9,076 nucleotides of DNA from an uncultured Microbacterium sp. Lineage in GTDB: Bacteria > Actinomycetota > Actinomycetes > Actinomycetales > Microbacteriaceae. The DNA lies in NCBI GenBank assembly GCA_937988695.1, contig CALKHM010000145.1, positions 1 to 9,076 on the forward strand, in the 5' to 3' direction. Position numbers and translations under genes: made by a program. Within the stretch, counting starts at the first letter, position 1. Each line of letters begins with the position of its first letter. Below the pieces are notes generated by a model. The model did not search any database. It was not told where the DNA came from and was given only the letters and a program-made list of their open reading frames with translations. Shown here one piece after another: positions 1-5,095 of this stretch.

Positions 1-29
1 GCCGGGACCGGAACAGTGCGGGACGGCAT
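1..29 (-). CDS. RluA/RluD-family pseudouridine synthase, N-terminal fragment (probable)
   Basis: On the minus strand an ATG at 29-27 overlaps the lspA stop as ATGA and stays open to the window edge, giving MPSRTVPVP. A 4-base ATGA overlap is a typical coupled junction. A pseudouridine synthase of the RluA/RluD family is the gene that usually follows lspA in Actinobacteria and many other bacteria, and its N-terminus often starts with a short basic stretch and a 'PVPDGL'-like strand before the S4-like domain. The nine visible residues fit but cannot prove the identity. The catalytic aspartate region lies outside the window. The call rests on context plus the start overlap. Confidence 0.5.
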
Positions 30-598
30 CAGTCTGCGTCGGAGGCAGGCAGAGCCTCGTCGGTGTCGGTCGCGGCCTCGGCATCCTTCAGCCGCGAGCC
101 GTCGAGTCGCACTCCCCGCAGGATGAGCAGCGCGACGCTGATCATCATCGTGACGATGAAGATGTCGGCCACGTTGTAGGTCGCCGGCATCATCCACGGC
201 GTGTTGATGAAGTCGACGACGTGGCCGACGCCGAACCCCGGCTCGCGGATGAGCCGGTCGGTGAGGTTGCCGAGCACACCGCCCAGCAGCAGGCCGAGGA
301 TGATGGCCCAGGCCCGTGCACGCACCCGCGTGCCGACCAGCCAGATGACGGCGAGGGCCACGATCGCCAGCGCGATCGTGAACAGCCAGGTCACGTTGCT
401 GCCCAGGGAGAACGCGGCGCCGGCGTTCTTGATGAGGAAGAAGATGAGGGCGTTGCCCACGACGTGCACGGGCTGCTCCAGCGGCAGATGCTGGAGGGCG
501 AGATACTTCGTGAACTGGTCGGCGACCAGCACGAGCGCTGCGAGGATCACAACGATGGTGCCGGCCGCCGCCGTACTCAGTGGTGCGCGACCGCTCAA
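29..598 (-). CDS. lspA: Lipoprotein signal peptidase (signal peptidase II)
   Basis: This is the membrane aspartyl protease that removes the signal peptide of prolipoproteins after Lgt lipidation. The 189-residue product shows the family pattern: a first membrane helix at about 14-27 ending in DQFTKYL (Asp27, Lys31), the NAGAAFSLGS box (58-67), helices at about 69-89 and 97-110, GGVLGNLTDRL with catalytic Asp114, and VVDFINTPW...YNVADIFI with catalytic Asp145, then a last helix at about 146-160. Both catalytic aspartates are present, so it should be active. The acidic tail (DAEAATDTDEALPASDAD) is a variable cytoplasmic extension. The longest open start is TTG at 598, 24 bases after the divIVA stop. 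No Shine-Dalgarno sequence is visible there, and a GC hairpin precedes it. A GTG at codon 17 (550) is an alternative, but it would cut into the first helix. The stop overlaps the next gene as ATGA. Confidence 0.95.
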   Translation of the reverse strand: MSGRAPLSTAAAGTIVVILAALVLVADQFTKYLALQHLPLEQPVHVVGNALIFFLIKNAGAAFSLGSNVTWLFTIALAIVALAVIWLVGTRVRARAWAIILGLLLGGVLGNLTDRLIREPGFGVGHVVDFINTPWMMPATYNVADIFIVTMMISVALLILRGVRLDGSRLKDAEAATDTDEALPASDAD

Positions 599-605
599 TG
601 GCGTA

Positions 606-618
606 GGCCCGCGGGGCC
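606..618 (-). other. Small GC hairpin just upstream of the lspA start
   Basis: GGCCC-CGC-GGGCC on the minus strand is a perfect 5-bp all-GC stem with a 3-base loop. It lies between the divIVA stop and the lspA TTG and fills most of the 24-base junction. It occupies the place where a ribosome binding site would be expected, and no GGAGG-like sequence is seen. It could tune lspA translation or be chance in GC-rich DNA. No T-tract follows, so it is not a good terminator. Confidence 0.3.
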
Positions 619-622
619 CGGA

Positions 623-1228
623 CTACAGCCCGGCCGAGACCGGGGTCGCACCCGAGTTGGTGCCCGTGGTCTCGAGGTCGCGGAGCTTGCCCTCGATGTA
701 GCTGCGCAGCTGCGAGCGGTAGTCGCTCTCGAACTTCTGCAGCTCGGCGATGCGGCTCTCCAGCTCGGTGCGCTCCTTGTCCAGGCGAGCCATCTCGTCG
801 CGGCCACGGGCCTCGGCCTCGGAGACGATCGAGGCGGCCTGGGCGCGTGCATCGGCGATGAGCTTGTCGCGCTGCGCCTTGCCCTCGGCGACGTGCTCGT
901 CGTGCAGGCGCTGGGCGAGCTCGATGATGCCGGCGCTCTGCGCGGCGCCGTCGGTGGGGGCGGCCGGAGCGGCGGCGACCGGTGCGGAGGCGACCGGCTC
1001 AGGAGCAGCCGGCTGCTCGGCCTCGGGCTGGGCCGCCGGCGCGGGCTGCGCCTCGCCCGACTCGTAGGCCGCGAGCTTGGCCTTCAGCTCCTCGTTCTCG
1101 GCCAGCGCCTTGCGCCACTCGACGACGACCTCATCGAGGAAGTCGTCGACCTCGTCCGGGTCGAAGCCTTCCTTGAACCGGACGTGCTGGAACTGCTTGG
1201 TGACGACGTCATCCGGAGTCAGGGGCAT
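623..1228 (-). CDS. divIVA: DivIVA/Wag31 polar growth and septum-site scaffold protein
   Basis: This coiled-coil scaffold binds negatively curved membrane at poles and septa and directs apical wall growth in Actinobacteria, where it is called Wag31 or antigen 84. The 201-residue protein opens with the conserved membrane-binding DivIVA domain: MPLTPDDV followed by the F-x-HVRFKEGFDPDEVDDFLDEV block (about 13-34), with Arg17 and Phe18 near the membrane-inserting loop, then a first coiled coil to about residue 55. An Ala/Pro/Glu-rich linker follows (about 59-95), then a second coiled coil (about 98-187) rich in Ala, Glu, Arg and Lys. The ATG start is well supported by AGAGG at 1234-1238, five bases upstream. 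A 114-base gap separates it from yggT, so it may have its own promoter, while lspA follows 24 bases downstream. Confidence 0.95.
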   Translation of the reverse strand: MPLTPDDVVTKQFQHVRFKEGFDPDEVDDFLDEVVVEWRKALAENEELKAKLAAYESGEAQPAPAAQPEAEQPAAPEPVASAPVAAAPAAPTDGAAQSAGIIELAQRLHDEHVAEGKAQRDKLIADARAQAASIVSEAEARGRDEMARLDKERTELESRIAELQKFESDYRSQLRSYIEGKLRDLETTGTNSGATPVSAGL

Positions 1229-1342
1229 TTCTTCCTCTTTCGGGCTCGTTGTGCAAAAGCGTGGCCGTTGTCAGGATAACCGGCCTCGCGATCGGTCACT
1301 CAGGAAAGCATAGTCGCCGGGCCCACTCGGCGCGAAGGACCC
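1229..1342 (-). promoter_or_regulatory. divIVA leader with candidate promoter elements
   Basis: This is the longest gap in the block downstream of ftsZ. On the minus strand it holds two hexamers of the actinobacterial -10 type TAnnnT: TATGCT (1312-1307) and TATCCT (1278-1273). Neither has a convincing TTGACA-like -35 at 16-18 bases; the best partner for TATGCT is TTCGCG at 18 bases. The divIVA ribosome binding site lies at the proximal end. High expression of wag31 from its own promoter is known in mycobacteria; here a separate promoter is inference from gap length and these weak matches. Confidence 0.35.
1251..1285 (-). terminator. Imperfect hairpin followed by a short T run, between yggT and divIVA (weak candidate)
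   Basis: On the minus strand GGCC-G-GTT (1285-1278) can pair with AACGGCC (1269-1263) with one bulged base, an 8-base loop, and then ACGCTTTTGC downstream. The T run is only four bases and is interrupted, so this is at best a partial terminator or attenuator for yggT readthrough. It overlaps the TATCCT hexamer, so it may equally be promoter DNA. Confidence 0.25.
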
Positions 1343-1645
1343 TCACAGCGCGGAGAGTGCTCCGGTGATCGACATCAGCACGAAGCAGGCCAGGACCACG
1401 ATGGTGAACGACAGGTCGAGAGCCACCGGTCCCAGGCGCACCGGGCGCACGAAACGACGGAGGAATCTCAGGGGCGGATCGGTGATCATGTAGACGATCT
1501 CCGCGGCCACAAGACCTGGCCCCTTCGGTCGCCATCCCCGGTTCACCATCGGGATGACGTCGAGGATCATGCGCGCGAACAGCACCAGGACATACAGCAG
1601 CAGAAGGGTGTTGAGTATCGCTGCGATCAGCCTGACGACGCCCAC
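1343..1645 (-). CDS. yggT: YggT family small membrane protein
   Basis: The 100-residue protein has two membrane helices (about 7-29 and 75-97) joined by a conserved cytosolic-type segment. The linker carries family marks: RMILDVIPMVNRGWRPKGPG and ITDPPLRFLRRFVRPVRLGPVALDLS, including the TDPPL-R--RR and LG-V-LD-S signatures. YggT proteins have no settled biochemical role. The gene's constant place after sepF and before divIVA suggests a link to division or envelope growth; in some bacteria and plastids relatives affect osmotic tolerance or nucleoid/thylakoid organisation. The start is GTG at 1645, five bases after the sepF stop, with no clear ribosome binding site, so translation is probably coupled to sepF. 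Length and architecture are normal for the family. Confidence 0.9.
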   Translation of the reverse strand: MGVVRLIAAILNTLLLLYVLVLFARMILDVIPMVNRGWRPKGPGLVAAEIVYMITDPPLRFLRRFVRPVRLGPVALDLSFTIVVLACFVLMSITGALSAL

Positions 1646-1650
1646 GGCGG

Positions 1651-2115
1651 CTACGACTGTGCGAAGGGTGCGACCTCAGGGTCGGCCTGCGCGACGGTGC
1701 CGTCACCGGAGAGGGCGACGTTCTCCGGCGAGAGCAGGAACACCTTGCTCGTGACCCGCTCGATGCGCCCGTAAAGCCCCAGCGACAGGCCGCTCGCGAA
1801 GTCGACCAGACGGCGCGCGTCGGCGTCGCTCATCTGTGACAGGTTGATGATCACCGGGATCCCCTCGCGGAAGTTCTCCGCGATCAGCTGCGCATCGCGG
1901 TACTGCTTCGGGTGCACCGTGAGGATCTCGGTCACCGCGCTCGGCGCCGGCTGACGGACCACGGTCGGGCGATGGATGGGGGTCACCGGTGCGGCCCTCT
2001 CGACGGTCTTGGCGGCGCTGCGTGCGGCCGGCTGCCCCGCCTGCTCCTGCTCGTACACCTCTTCTTCGTCGGCCAGGCCCAGGTACACCATGGTCTTCTT
2101 GAGCGGGTTCGACAT
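1651..2115 (-). CDS. sepF: SepF, membrane anchor of the FtsZ ring
   Basis: SepF binds the FtsZ C-terminal peptide and tethers filaments to the membrane; in Actinobacteria, which lack FtsA, it is the main anchor. The 154-residue protein has the expected plan. It starts with an amphipathic membrane-targeting segment (MSNPLKKTMVYLGLADEEE, 1-19), then a flexible Ala/Pro/Gln linker (about 20-58). The compact SepF core follows (about 61-135): EILTVHPKQYRDAQLIAENFREG, then PVIINLSQMSDADARRLVDFASG, then the glycine-containing strand region SLGLYGRIERVTSKVFLLSPENV. A short acidic tail ends the protein. The ATG at 2115 has a perfect GGAGG five bases upstream, which fixes the start. It lies 31 bases after yggS and 5 bases before yggT. 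It is complete and normal in length. Confidence 0.95.
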   Translation of the reverse strand: MSNPLKKTMVYLGLADEEEVYEQEQAGQPAARSAAKTVERAAPVTPIHRPTVVRQPAPSAVTEILTVHPKQYRDAQLIAENFREGIPVIINLSQMSDADARRLVDFASGLSLGLYGRIERVTSKVFLLSPENVALSGDGTVAQADPEVAPFAQS

Positions 2116-2146
2116 CGCATCCTCCGTTTGCTCGTCTGATTCGAGG

Positions 2147-2833
2147 CTAAATGTGTGTGGGCCGTGCGCCCGTGATTGCCGAGCCGATCCGCAGGTGTGT
2201 CGCGCCCGCAGCGATCGCCTCGGCGAAGTCGGCGGTCATCCCGGCCGAGATCCAGTCCGCCCCCGGCACCGCCGCGCGCAGTCGCTGCGCGTACCCGGCC
2301 AGACGCTCGAACGCGGAGGCAGGAGGCTCGTCGAGGGGTGCGACCGCCATCACCCCGCGCACCCGCAGGGTGGGGCATCCTTCGAGGATGTGTTCGGCGA
2401 GCGCTTCCAGCCCGGCCGGCGCCACCCCGCCGCGATCGGGATCGTCGGTGAGATTGACCTGCAGCAGCACGTCGAGGACGCTGCCGTCGTCGCCGGCGCG
2501 GTCCAGCGCGTCGGCGAGCCTGTTCCGGTCGACCGAGTGGACGACGGATGCTGCGGCGCGGATCGCGCGCGCCTTCTTCGTCTGCGCCTGGCCGATGAAG
2601 TGCCAGCGCAGACCTGCCAGCGCCGACGACTGCGCGGTCTTCGTCGTCAGCTCCTGCTGCCGGTTCTCGCCCACGTCGCGGACCCCGAGACGATAGAGGT
2701 CTGCGACGAGGGCGGCCGGATGGAACTTCGTGACGACGATCCGCGTGATCCCGGTCGCCTCGCGCCCCGCCGCCCGCGCAGCATCGGCGATGCGCGCGTC
2801 GACGTCGGCGAGCCGCGAGGCGAGGTCGTCCAC
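2147..2833 (-). CDS. yggS: YggS/PROSC family PLP-binding homeostasis protein
   Basis: This single-domain, alanine-racemase-fold protein binds pyridoxal 5'-phosphate and balances PLP and amino acid pools; no enzymatic activity is established for the family. The 228 residues carry the family marks in order: the PLP lysine Lys36 in VVTKFHP, GENRQQEL (about 55-62), WHFIGQAQTKKAR, HSVDR, LQVNLTDDPDRGGV, VRGVMAVAP, and the phosphate-binding C-terminus SAGMTADFAEAI...LRIGSAITGAR. Two small departures from the commonest form are GMT instead of GMS, and GSAITGAR where GxxIFGxR is usual. Both keep the fold and probably the binding. The start is GTG at 2833, and it overlaps the ftsZ stop by one base (TAGTG), so it depends on ftsZ translation. 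In mycobacteria a yfiH gene sits between ftsZ and yggS; here it is absent. Confidence 0.93.
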   Translation of the reverse strand: MDDLASRLADVDARIADAARAAGREATGITRIVVTKFHPAALVADLYRLGVRDVGENRQQELTTKTAQSSALAGLRWHFIGQAQTKKARAIRAAASVVHSVDRNRLADALDRAGDDGSVLDVLLQVNLTDDPDRGGVAPAGLEALAEHILEGCPTLRVRGVMAVAPLDEPPASAFERLAGYAQRLRAAVPGADWISAGMTADFAEAIAAGATHLRIGSAITGARPTHI

Positions 2834-3990
2834 TACTTCAGGAAATCGGGGATGTCGAGGTCGTCGTCGCCGAACGCCGAGTCGTATCCCGCATCGGCCA
2901 CCACCGGCACCGGGATCGATCCGGTCGCCTTGGGCGTGGCATCCGACTCTTCGCCGACGCGCGCGGCCTCCTCCGCCGAGGTGTCCGGCAGTGCCGGCGC
3001 CACCGGTCGCTGCGCGAGGATCGGCTCGATGCGGGCCTGCGGCTCACCGCCGTCGAAGCCGGCGGCGATGACGGTGACGCGCACCTCATCGCCGAGCGTG
3101 TCGTCGATGACGGTGCCGAAGATGATGTTCGCCTCGGGGTGAGCGGCCTCCTTGACGAGCTGCGCGGCGTCGTTGATCTCGAAGATGCCGAGGTTCGACC
3201 CGCCCTGTATCGACAGCAGCACGCCGTGCGCACCCTCGATCGACGCCTCCAGCAGAGGAGATTCCACGGCGAGCTCGGCGGCCTTGATCGCGCGGTCCGC
3301 GCCGCGCGCCGAGCCGATGCCCATCAGCGCGGACCCTGCGCCCTGCATGACCGACTTCACGTCGGCGAAGTCGAGGTTGATAAGACCCGGCGTGGTGATC
3401 AGGTCGGTGATGCCCTGAACACCGGCCAGGAGCACCTGGTCGGCGGTGGCGAACGCCTCGATCATCGAGATGCCGCGGTCGCTGATCTCCAGCAACCGGT
3501 CGTTCGGCACCACGATGAGCGTGTCGACCTCTTCCTTCAGACGCGCCACGCCGCCTTCGGCCTGGCTCTGCCGGCGGCGTCCCTCGAACGAGAACGGCTT
3601 GGTGACCACACCGATGGTCAGCGCGCCGATCGACTTGGCGATCTTGGCGACCACCGGCGCACCGCCGGTGCCCGTGCCGCCGCCCTCGCCCGCGGTGACG
3701 AACACCATGTCGGCGCCGGCCAGGGCCTCTTCGATCTCCTCCGCGTGGTCCTCGGCCGCGCGACGTCCGACCTCGGGGTCGGCGCCGGCGCCCAGCCCAC
3801 GGGTCAGCTCACGGCCGACGTCGAGCTTGACGTCGGCATCGCTCATCAGCAGCGCCTGGGCGTCGGTGTTGATCGCGATGAACTCCACGCCGCGCAGACC
3901 GAGCTCGATCATCCGGTTGACGGCGTTCACGCCCCCGCCGCCGACGCCGACCACCTTGATCACTGCGAGGTAGTTCTGGTTCTGGCTCAT
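2833..3990 (-). CDS. ftsZ: Cell division GTPase FtsZ
   Basis: This tubulin-like GTPase polymerises into the Z ring that recruits the divisome. The 385-residue protein shows the N-terminal GTP-binding half: KVVGVGGGGVNAVNRM (12-27), NTDAQAL (41-47), the tubulin signature GEGGGTGTGG (101-110), and TKPFSFEGRRR. The Glu in place of the Met seen in Bacillus and E. coli is usual in Actinobacteria. The T7 synergy loop NLDFADVKSVM (205-215) carries Asp207 and Asp210, which complete the GTPase site of the next subunit. The C-terminal domain runs to about 316, then a variable linker leads to the conserved tail DDDLDIPDFLK that binds SepF and other partners. I chose ATG 3990 because GGAGG lies five bases upstream and family members start this way. 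An in-frame ATG at 4038 would add 16 unrelated residues inside the promoter region. It follows ftsQ directly, with no ftsA. Confidence 0.98.
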   Translation of the reverse strand: MSQNQNYLAVIKVVGVGGGGVNAVNRMIELGLRGVEFIAINTDAQALLMSDADVKLDVGRELTRGLGAGADPEVGRRAAEDHAEEIEEALAGADMVFVTAGEGGGTGTGGAPVVAKIAKSIGALTIGVVTKPFSFEGRRRQSQAEGGVARLKEEVDTLIVVPNDRLLEISDRGISMIEAFATADQVLLAGVQGITDLITTPGLINLDFADVKSVMQGAGSALMGIGSARGADRAIKAAELAVESPLLEASIEGAHGVLLSIQGGSNLGIFEINDAAQLVKEAAHPEANIIFGTVIDDTLGDEVRVTVIAAGFDGGEPQARIEPILAQRPVAPALPDTSAEEAARVGEESDATPKATGSIPVPVVADAGYDSAFGDDDLDIPDFLK

Positions 3991-4021
3991 GCCGGCCTCC
4001 GTATCGTCCCGAACCACGGTG

Positions 4022-4035
4022 TAAACCTTAAACCT
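4022..4035 (-). repeat. Tandem heptamer repeat in the ftsZ leader
   Basis: On the minus strand AGGTTTA occurs twice head to tail with no spacer (plus strand TAAACCT, 4022-4028 and 4029-4035). It overlaps the TAAGGT -10 candidate and the right arm of the neighbouring inverted repeat. It may be a protein binding site or part of the promoter. Confidence 0.6.
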
Positions 4036-4047
4036 CATCTAGAGGTT
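4031..4047. repeat. Inverted repeat AACCTC-N5-GAGGTT in the ftsZ leader
   Basis: A perfect 6-bp inverted repeat with a 5-base spacer (ATCTA on the plus strand). It overlaps the TAACCT -10 candidate and the tandem heptamers. Possible operator or small RNA hairpin; no regulator can be named from sequence alone. Confidence 0.55.
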
Positions 4048-4051
4048 AAAA

Positions 4052-4072
4052 GAATTGCCCGGTATGCAATTC
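4052..4072. repeat. Perfect palindrome GAATTGC-N7-GCAATTC upstream of ftsZ
   Basis: Perfect 7-bp arms around a 7-base spacer form a 21-base dyad, the size and symmetry of a site for a dimeric regulator. It overlaps the possible -35 TTGCAT of the ftsZ promoter. It is AT-rich within DNA that is otherwise strongly GC-rich, so chance is less likely. It does not match the actinobacterial LexA box or MraZ repeats that I know. Confidence 0.55.
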
Positions 4073-4162
4073 CGCTCGTAGACGAAGGTATGCGCAGCCG
4101 ACGCACCCGGCCGCCTCGCGCTGGGCGTGTCGCGCAAATCGTCGTGCGCGCGTCGTCGCGGC

Positions 4163-4183
4163 CTCCCGCATCGCGCCCGGGAG
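4163..4183 (-). terminator. Hairpin abutting the ftsQ stop (possible terminator)
   Basis: Directly after the ftsQ TGA, the minus strand reads CTCCCG-N9-CGGGAG, a perfect 6-bp GC stem with a 9-base loop. There is no T-tract after it, so if it ends transcription it would do so without the classic U run, as often suggested for Actinobacteria. It could also protect the mRNA 3' end. It separates the ftsW-murG-murC-ftsQ transcript from the ftsZ promoter region. Confidence 0.4.
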
Positions 4184-5089
4184 TCAGCGCACGAGCACTG
4201 CATCGGGACTGGACACGTCATACGAGTGCACCTTCGCGGGCGGCTTGCTCTTCATCATCCGCTGCAGCACGAGGCCCTTGCGCGCCGAGTCGTCGGCGCT
4301 GCCCCACACGACGGTCGTGCCGGTCTTGCCCAGCGTCAGCGTCACGTCATCGGCCGTCGAGGCCTTCACCGCGGTCACCTGGTTCCGGATGCCGGACGGC
4401 AGGGAGCGCACGACCTGGCCGGCGGATCGGAACGCCTCCGAGCCCACACCCCCGCTGATCGTCAGCACCGGCTCGTTCTTCGGCGCGGCCGACGTCGTCG
4501 ACAGGGCGACGCCGGCCGCGTCGACGAGAGTGTATCCGGCGGCCGATTTCACGACGCCCACCGGTGTGCGCTCGACGATCCGCACGATCAGCTCGTGCGG
4601 CGGCCGCGCCTGCAGCGTGTAGGTCTCCACGAGCGGGAACTTCACGAGCGCGGCCTTCACTGCGGCGTCGTCGACGAGTGGGAGGGGCGTGCCCAGCTGC
4701 CCGTGCAGGGCGGCGGCCACCTCGCCGGCATCCAGCGACGAGGTGCCGACGATGTGGATGTCGCGCACGGCGAAAAGCGGACTGTAGGCCGCGCCGAACG
4801 ATCCGGCCACCAGCAGGGCGAGCGCGCCCAGCACGCTCAGCCAGACGATGCGACGGCGTCGCTGCCGGGCCGTGAACCGGCGCACCTCGGCGCGCAGCGC
4901 GCGACGGCGCGCACGCGCTGCCCGCCAGACGTCCCAGATCCGCACACGGTCCGGGTCGGCGGGCCCGCCATCCGTGCCGGGCCGGCCGGATGCCGCATCC
5001 TGCCCCAGCGCAACGATGGGCGCGGCCTGCGGCGAGCGCTGCGGACGCTCCCCGCGAGGCGGGGCAGGCAGGGGCGTCGGCCGGCGCAT
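4184..5089 (-). CDS. ftsQ: Cell division protein FtsQ
   Basis: FtsQ is a bitopic membrane protein that links early and late divisome proteins through its extracytoplasmic POTRA domain. The 301-residue product has a long, Pro/Arg-rich cytoplasmic tail (1-80, ending in the basic RQRRRR), one membrane helix (81-101, IVWLSVLGALALLVAGSF...), then the POTRA domain starting SPLFAVRDIHIVGTSSLDAGEVAAAL and ending near LIVRIVERTPVGVV. The FtsQ beta domain follows with YTLVDAAGVAL and the region to the C-terminus. Sequence outside the POTRA block is poorly conserved, as normal for the family, so the call also rests on position between murC and ftsZ. The ATG start at 5089 lies 6 bases after the murC stop; GGAGAGG upstream lies inside the end of murC. 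The cytoplasmic tail is typical for Actinobacteria. Confidence 0.93.
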   Translation of the reverse strand: MRRPTPLPAPPRGERPQRSPQAAPIVALGQDAASGRPGTDGGPADPDRVRIWDVWRAARARRRALRAEVRRFTARQRRRRIVWLSVLGALALLVAGSFGAAYSPLFAVRDIHIVGTSSLDAGEVAAALHGQLGTPLPLVDDAAVKAALVKFPLVETYTLQARPPHELIVRIVERTPVGVVKSAAGYTLVDAAGVALSTTSAAPKNEPVLTISGGVGSEAFRSAGQVVRSLPSGIRNQVTAVKASTADDVTLTLGKTGTTVVWGSADDSARKGLVLQRMMKSKPPAKVHSYDVSSPDAVLVR

Positions 5090-5095
5090 CCCGGG

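Larger units (their letters stand above)
3991..4183 (-). promoter_or_regulatory. ftsZ leader and probable promoter region
   Basis: The 193-base gap between ftsQ and ftsZ is the largest in the window and its ftsZ-proximal half (about 4020-4072) is strikingly AT-rich for this DNA. On the minus strand it carries TAACCT (4048-4043) with TTGCAT (4069-4064) 15 bases upstream, and a second -10-like TAAGGT (4030-4025), which would give a leader of about 28 bases. The ribosome binding site GGAGG sits five bases before the ATG at 3990. ftsZ commonly has promoters of its own in Actinobacteria; which of these hexamers is used cannot be decided by eye. Confidence 0.55.

Noticed and set aside
221..1279. 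352-codon plus-strand frame opposite lspA and divIVA
   Set aside because: Low-complexity Leu/Gly/Arg/Asp product without motifs, mirrored by two convincing minus-strand genes.
1976..3142. 388-codon plus-strand frame opposite sepF, yggS and the ftsZ tail
   Set aside because: It spans three real genes and has no domain or plausible start signal; it is a shadow of codon bias.
3684..3690. FtsZ GTP loop reads GEGGGTGTG instead of GMGGGTGTG, a possible active-site change
   Set aside because: Glu at this place is usual for actinobacterial FtsZ, as in Mycobacterium, so it is a lineage trait rather than an anomaly.
3991..4038. Longer ftsZ start at ATG 4038 (MRFKVYTVVRDDTEAG extension)
   Set aside because: The extra codons lie in the AT-rich repeat region, have no ribosome binding site and do not resemble FtsZ. 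The ATG at 3990 has GGAGG at the right distance.
3139..4458. 439-codon plus-strand frame opposite ftsZ and ftsQ
   Set aside because: Crosses the ftsZ promoter region and two genes; composition is Arg/His/Asp-rich with no domain.
4184..5089. Missing ftsA and ddl near ftsQ-ftsZ as an unusual loss
   Set aside because: Absence of ftsA is general in Actinobacteria, and ddl is usually placed elsewhere in the chromosome in this phylum.
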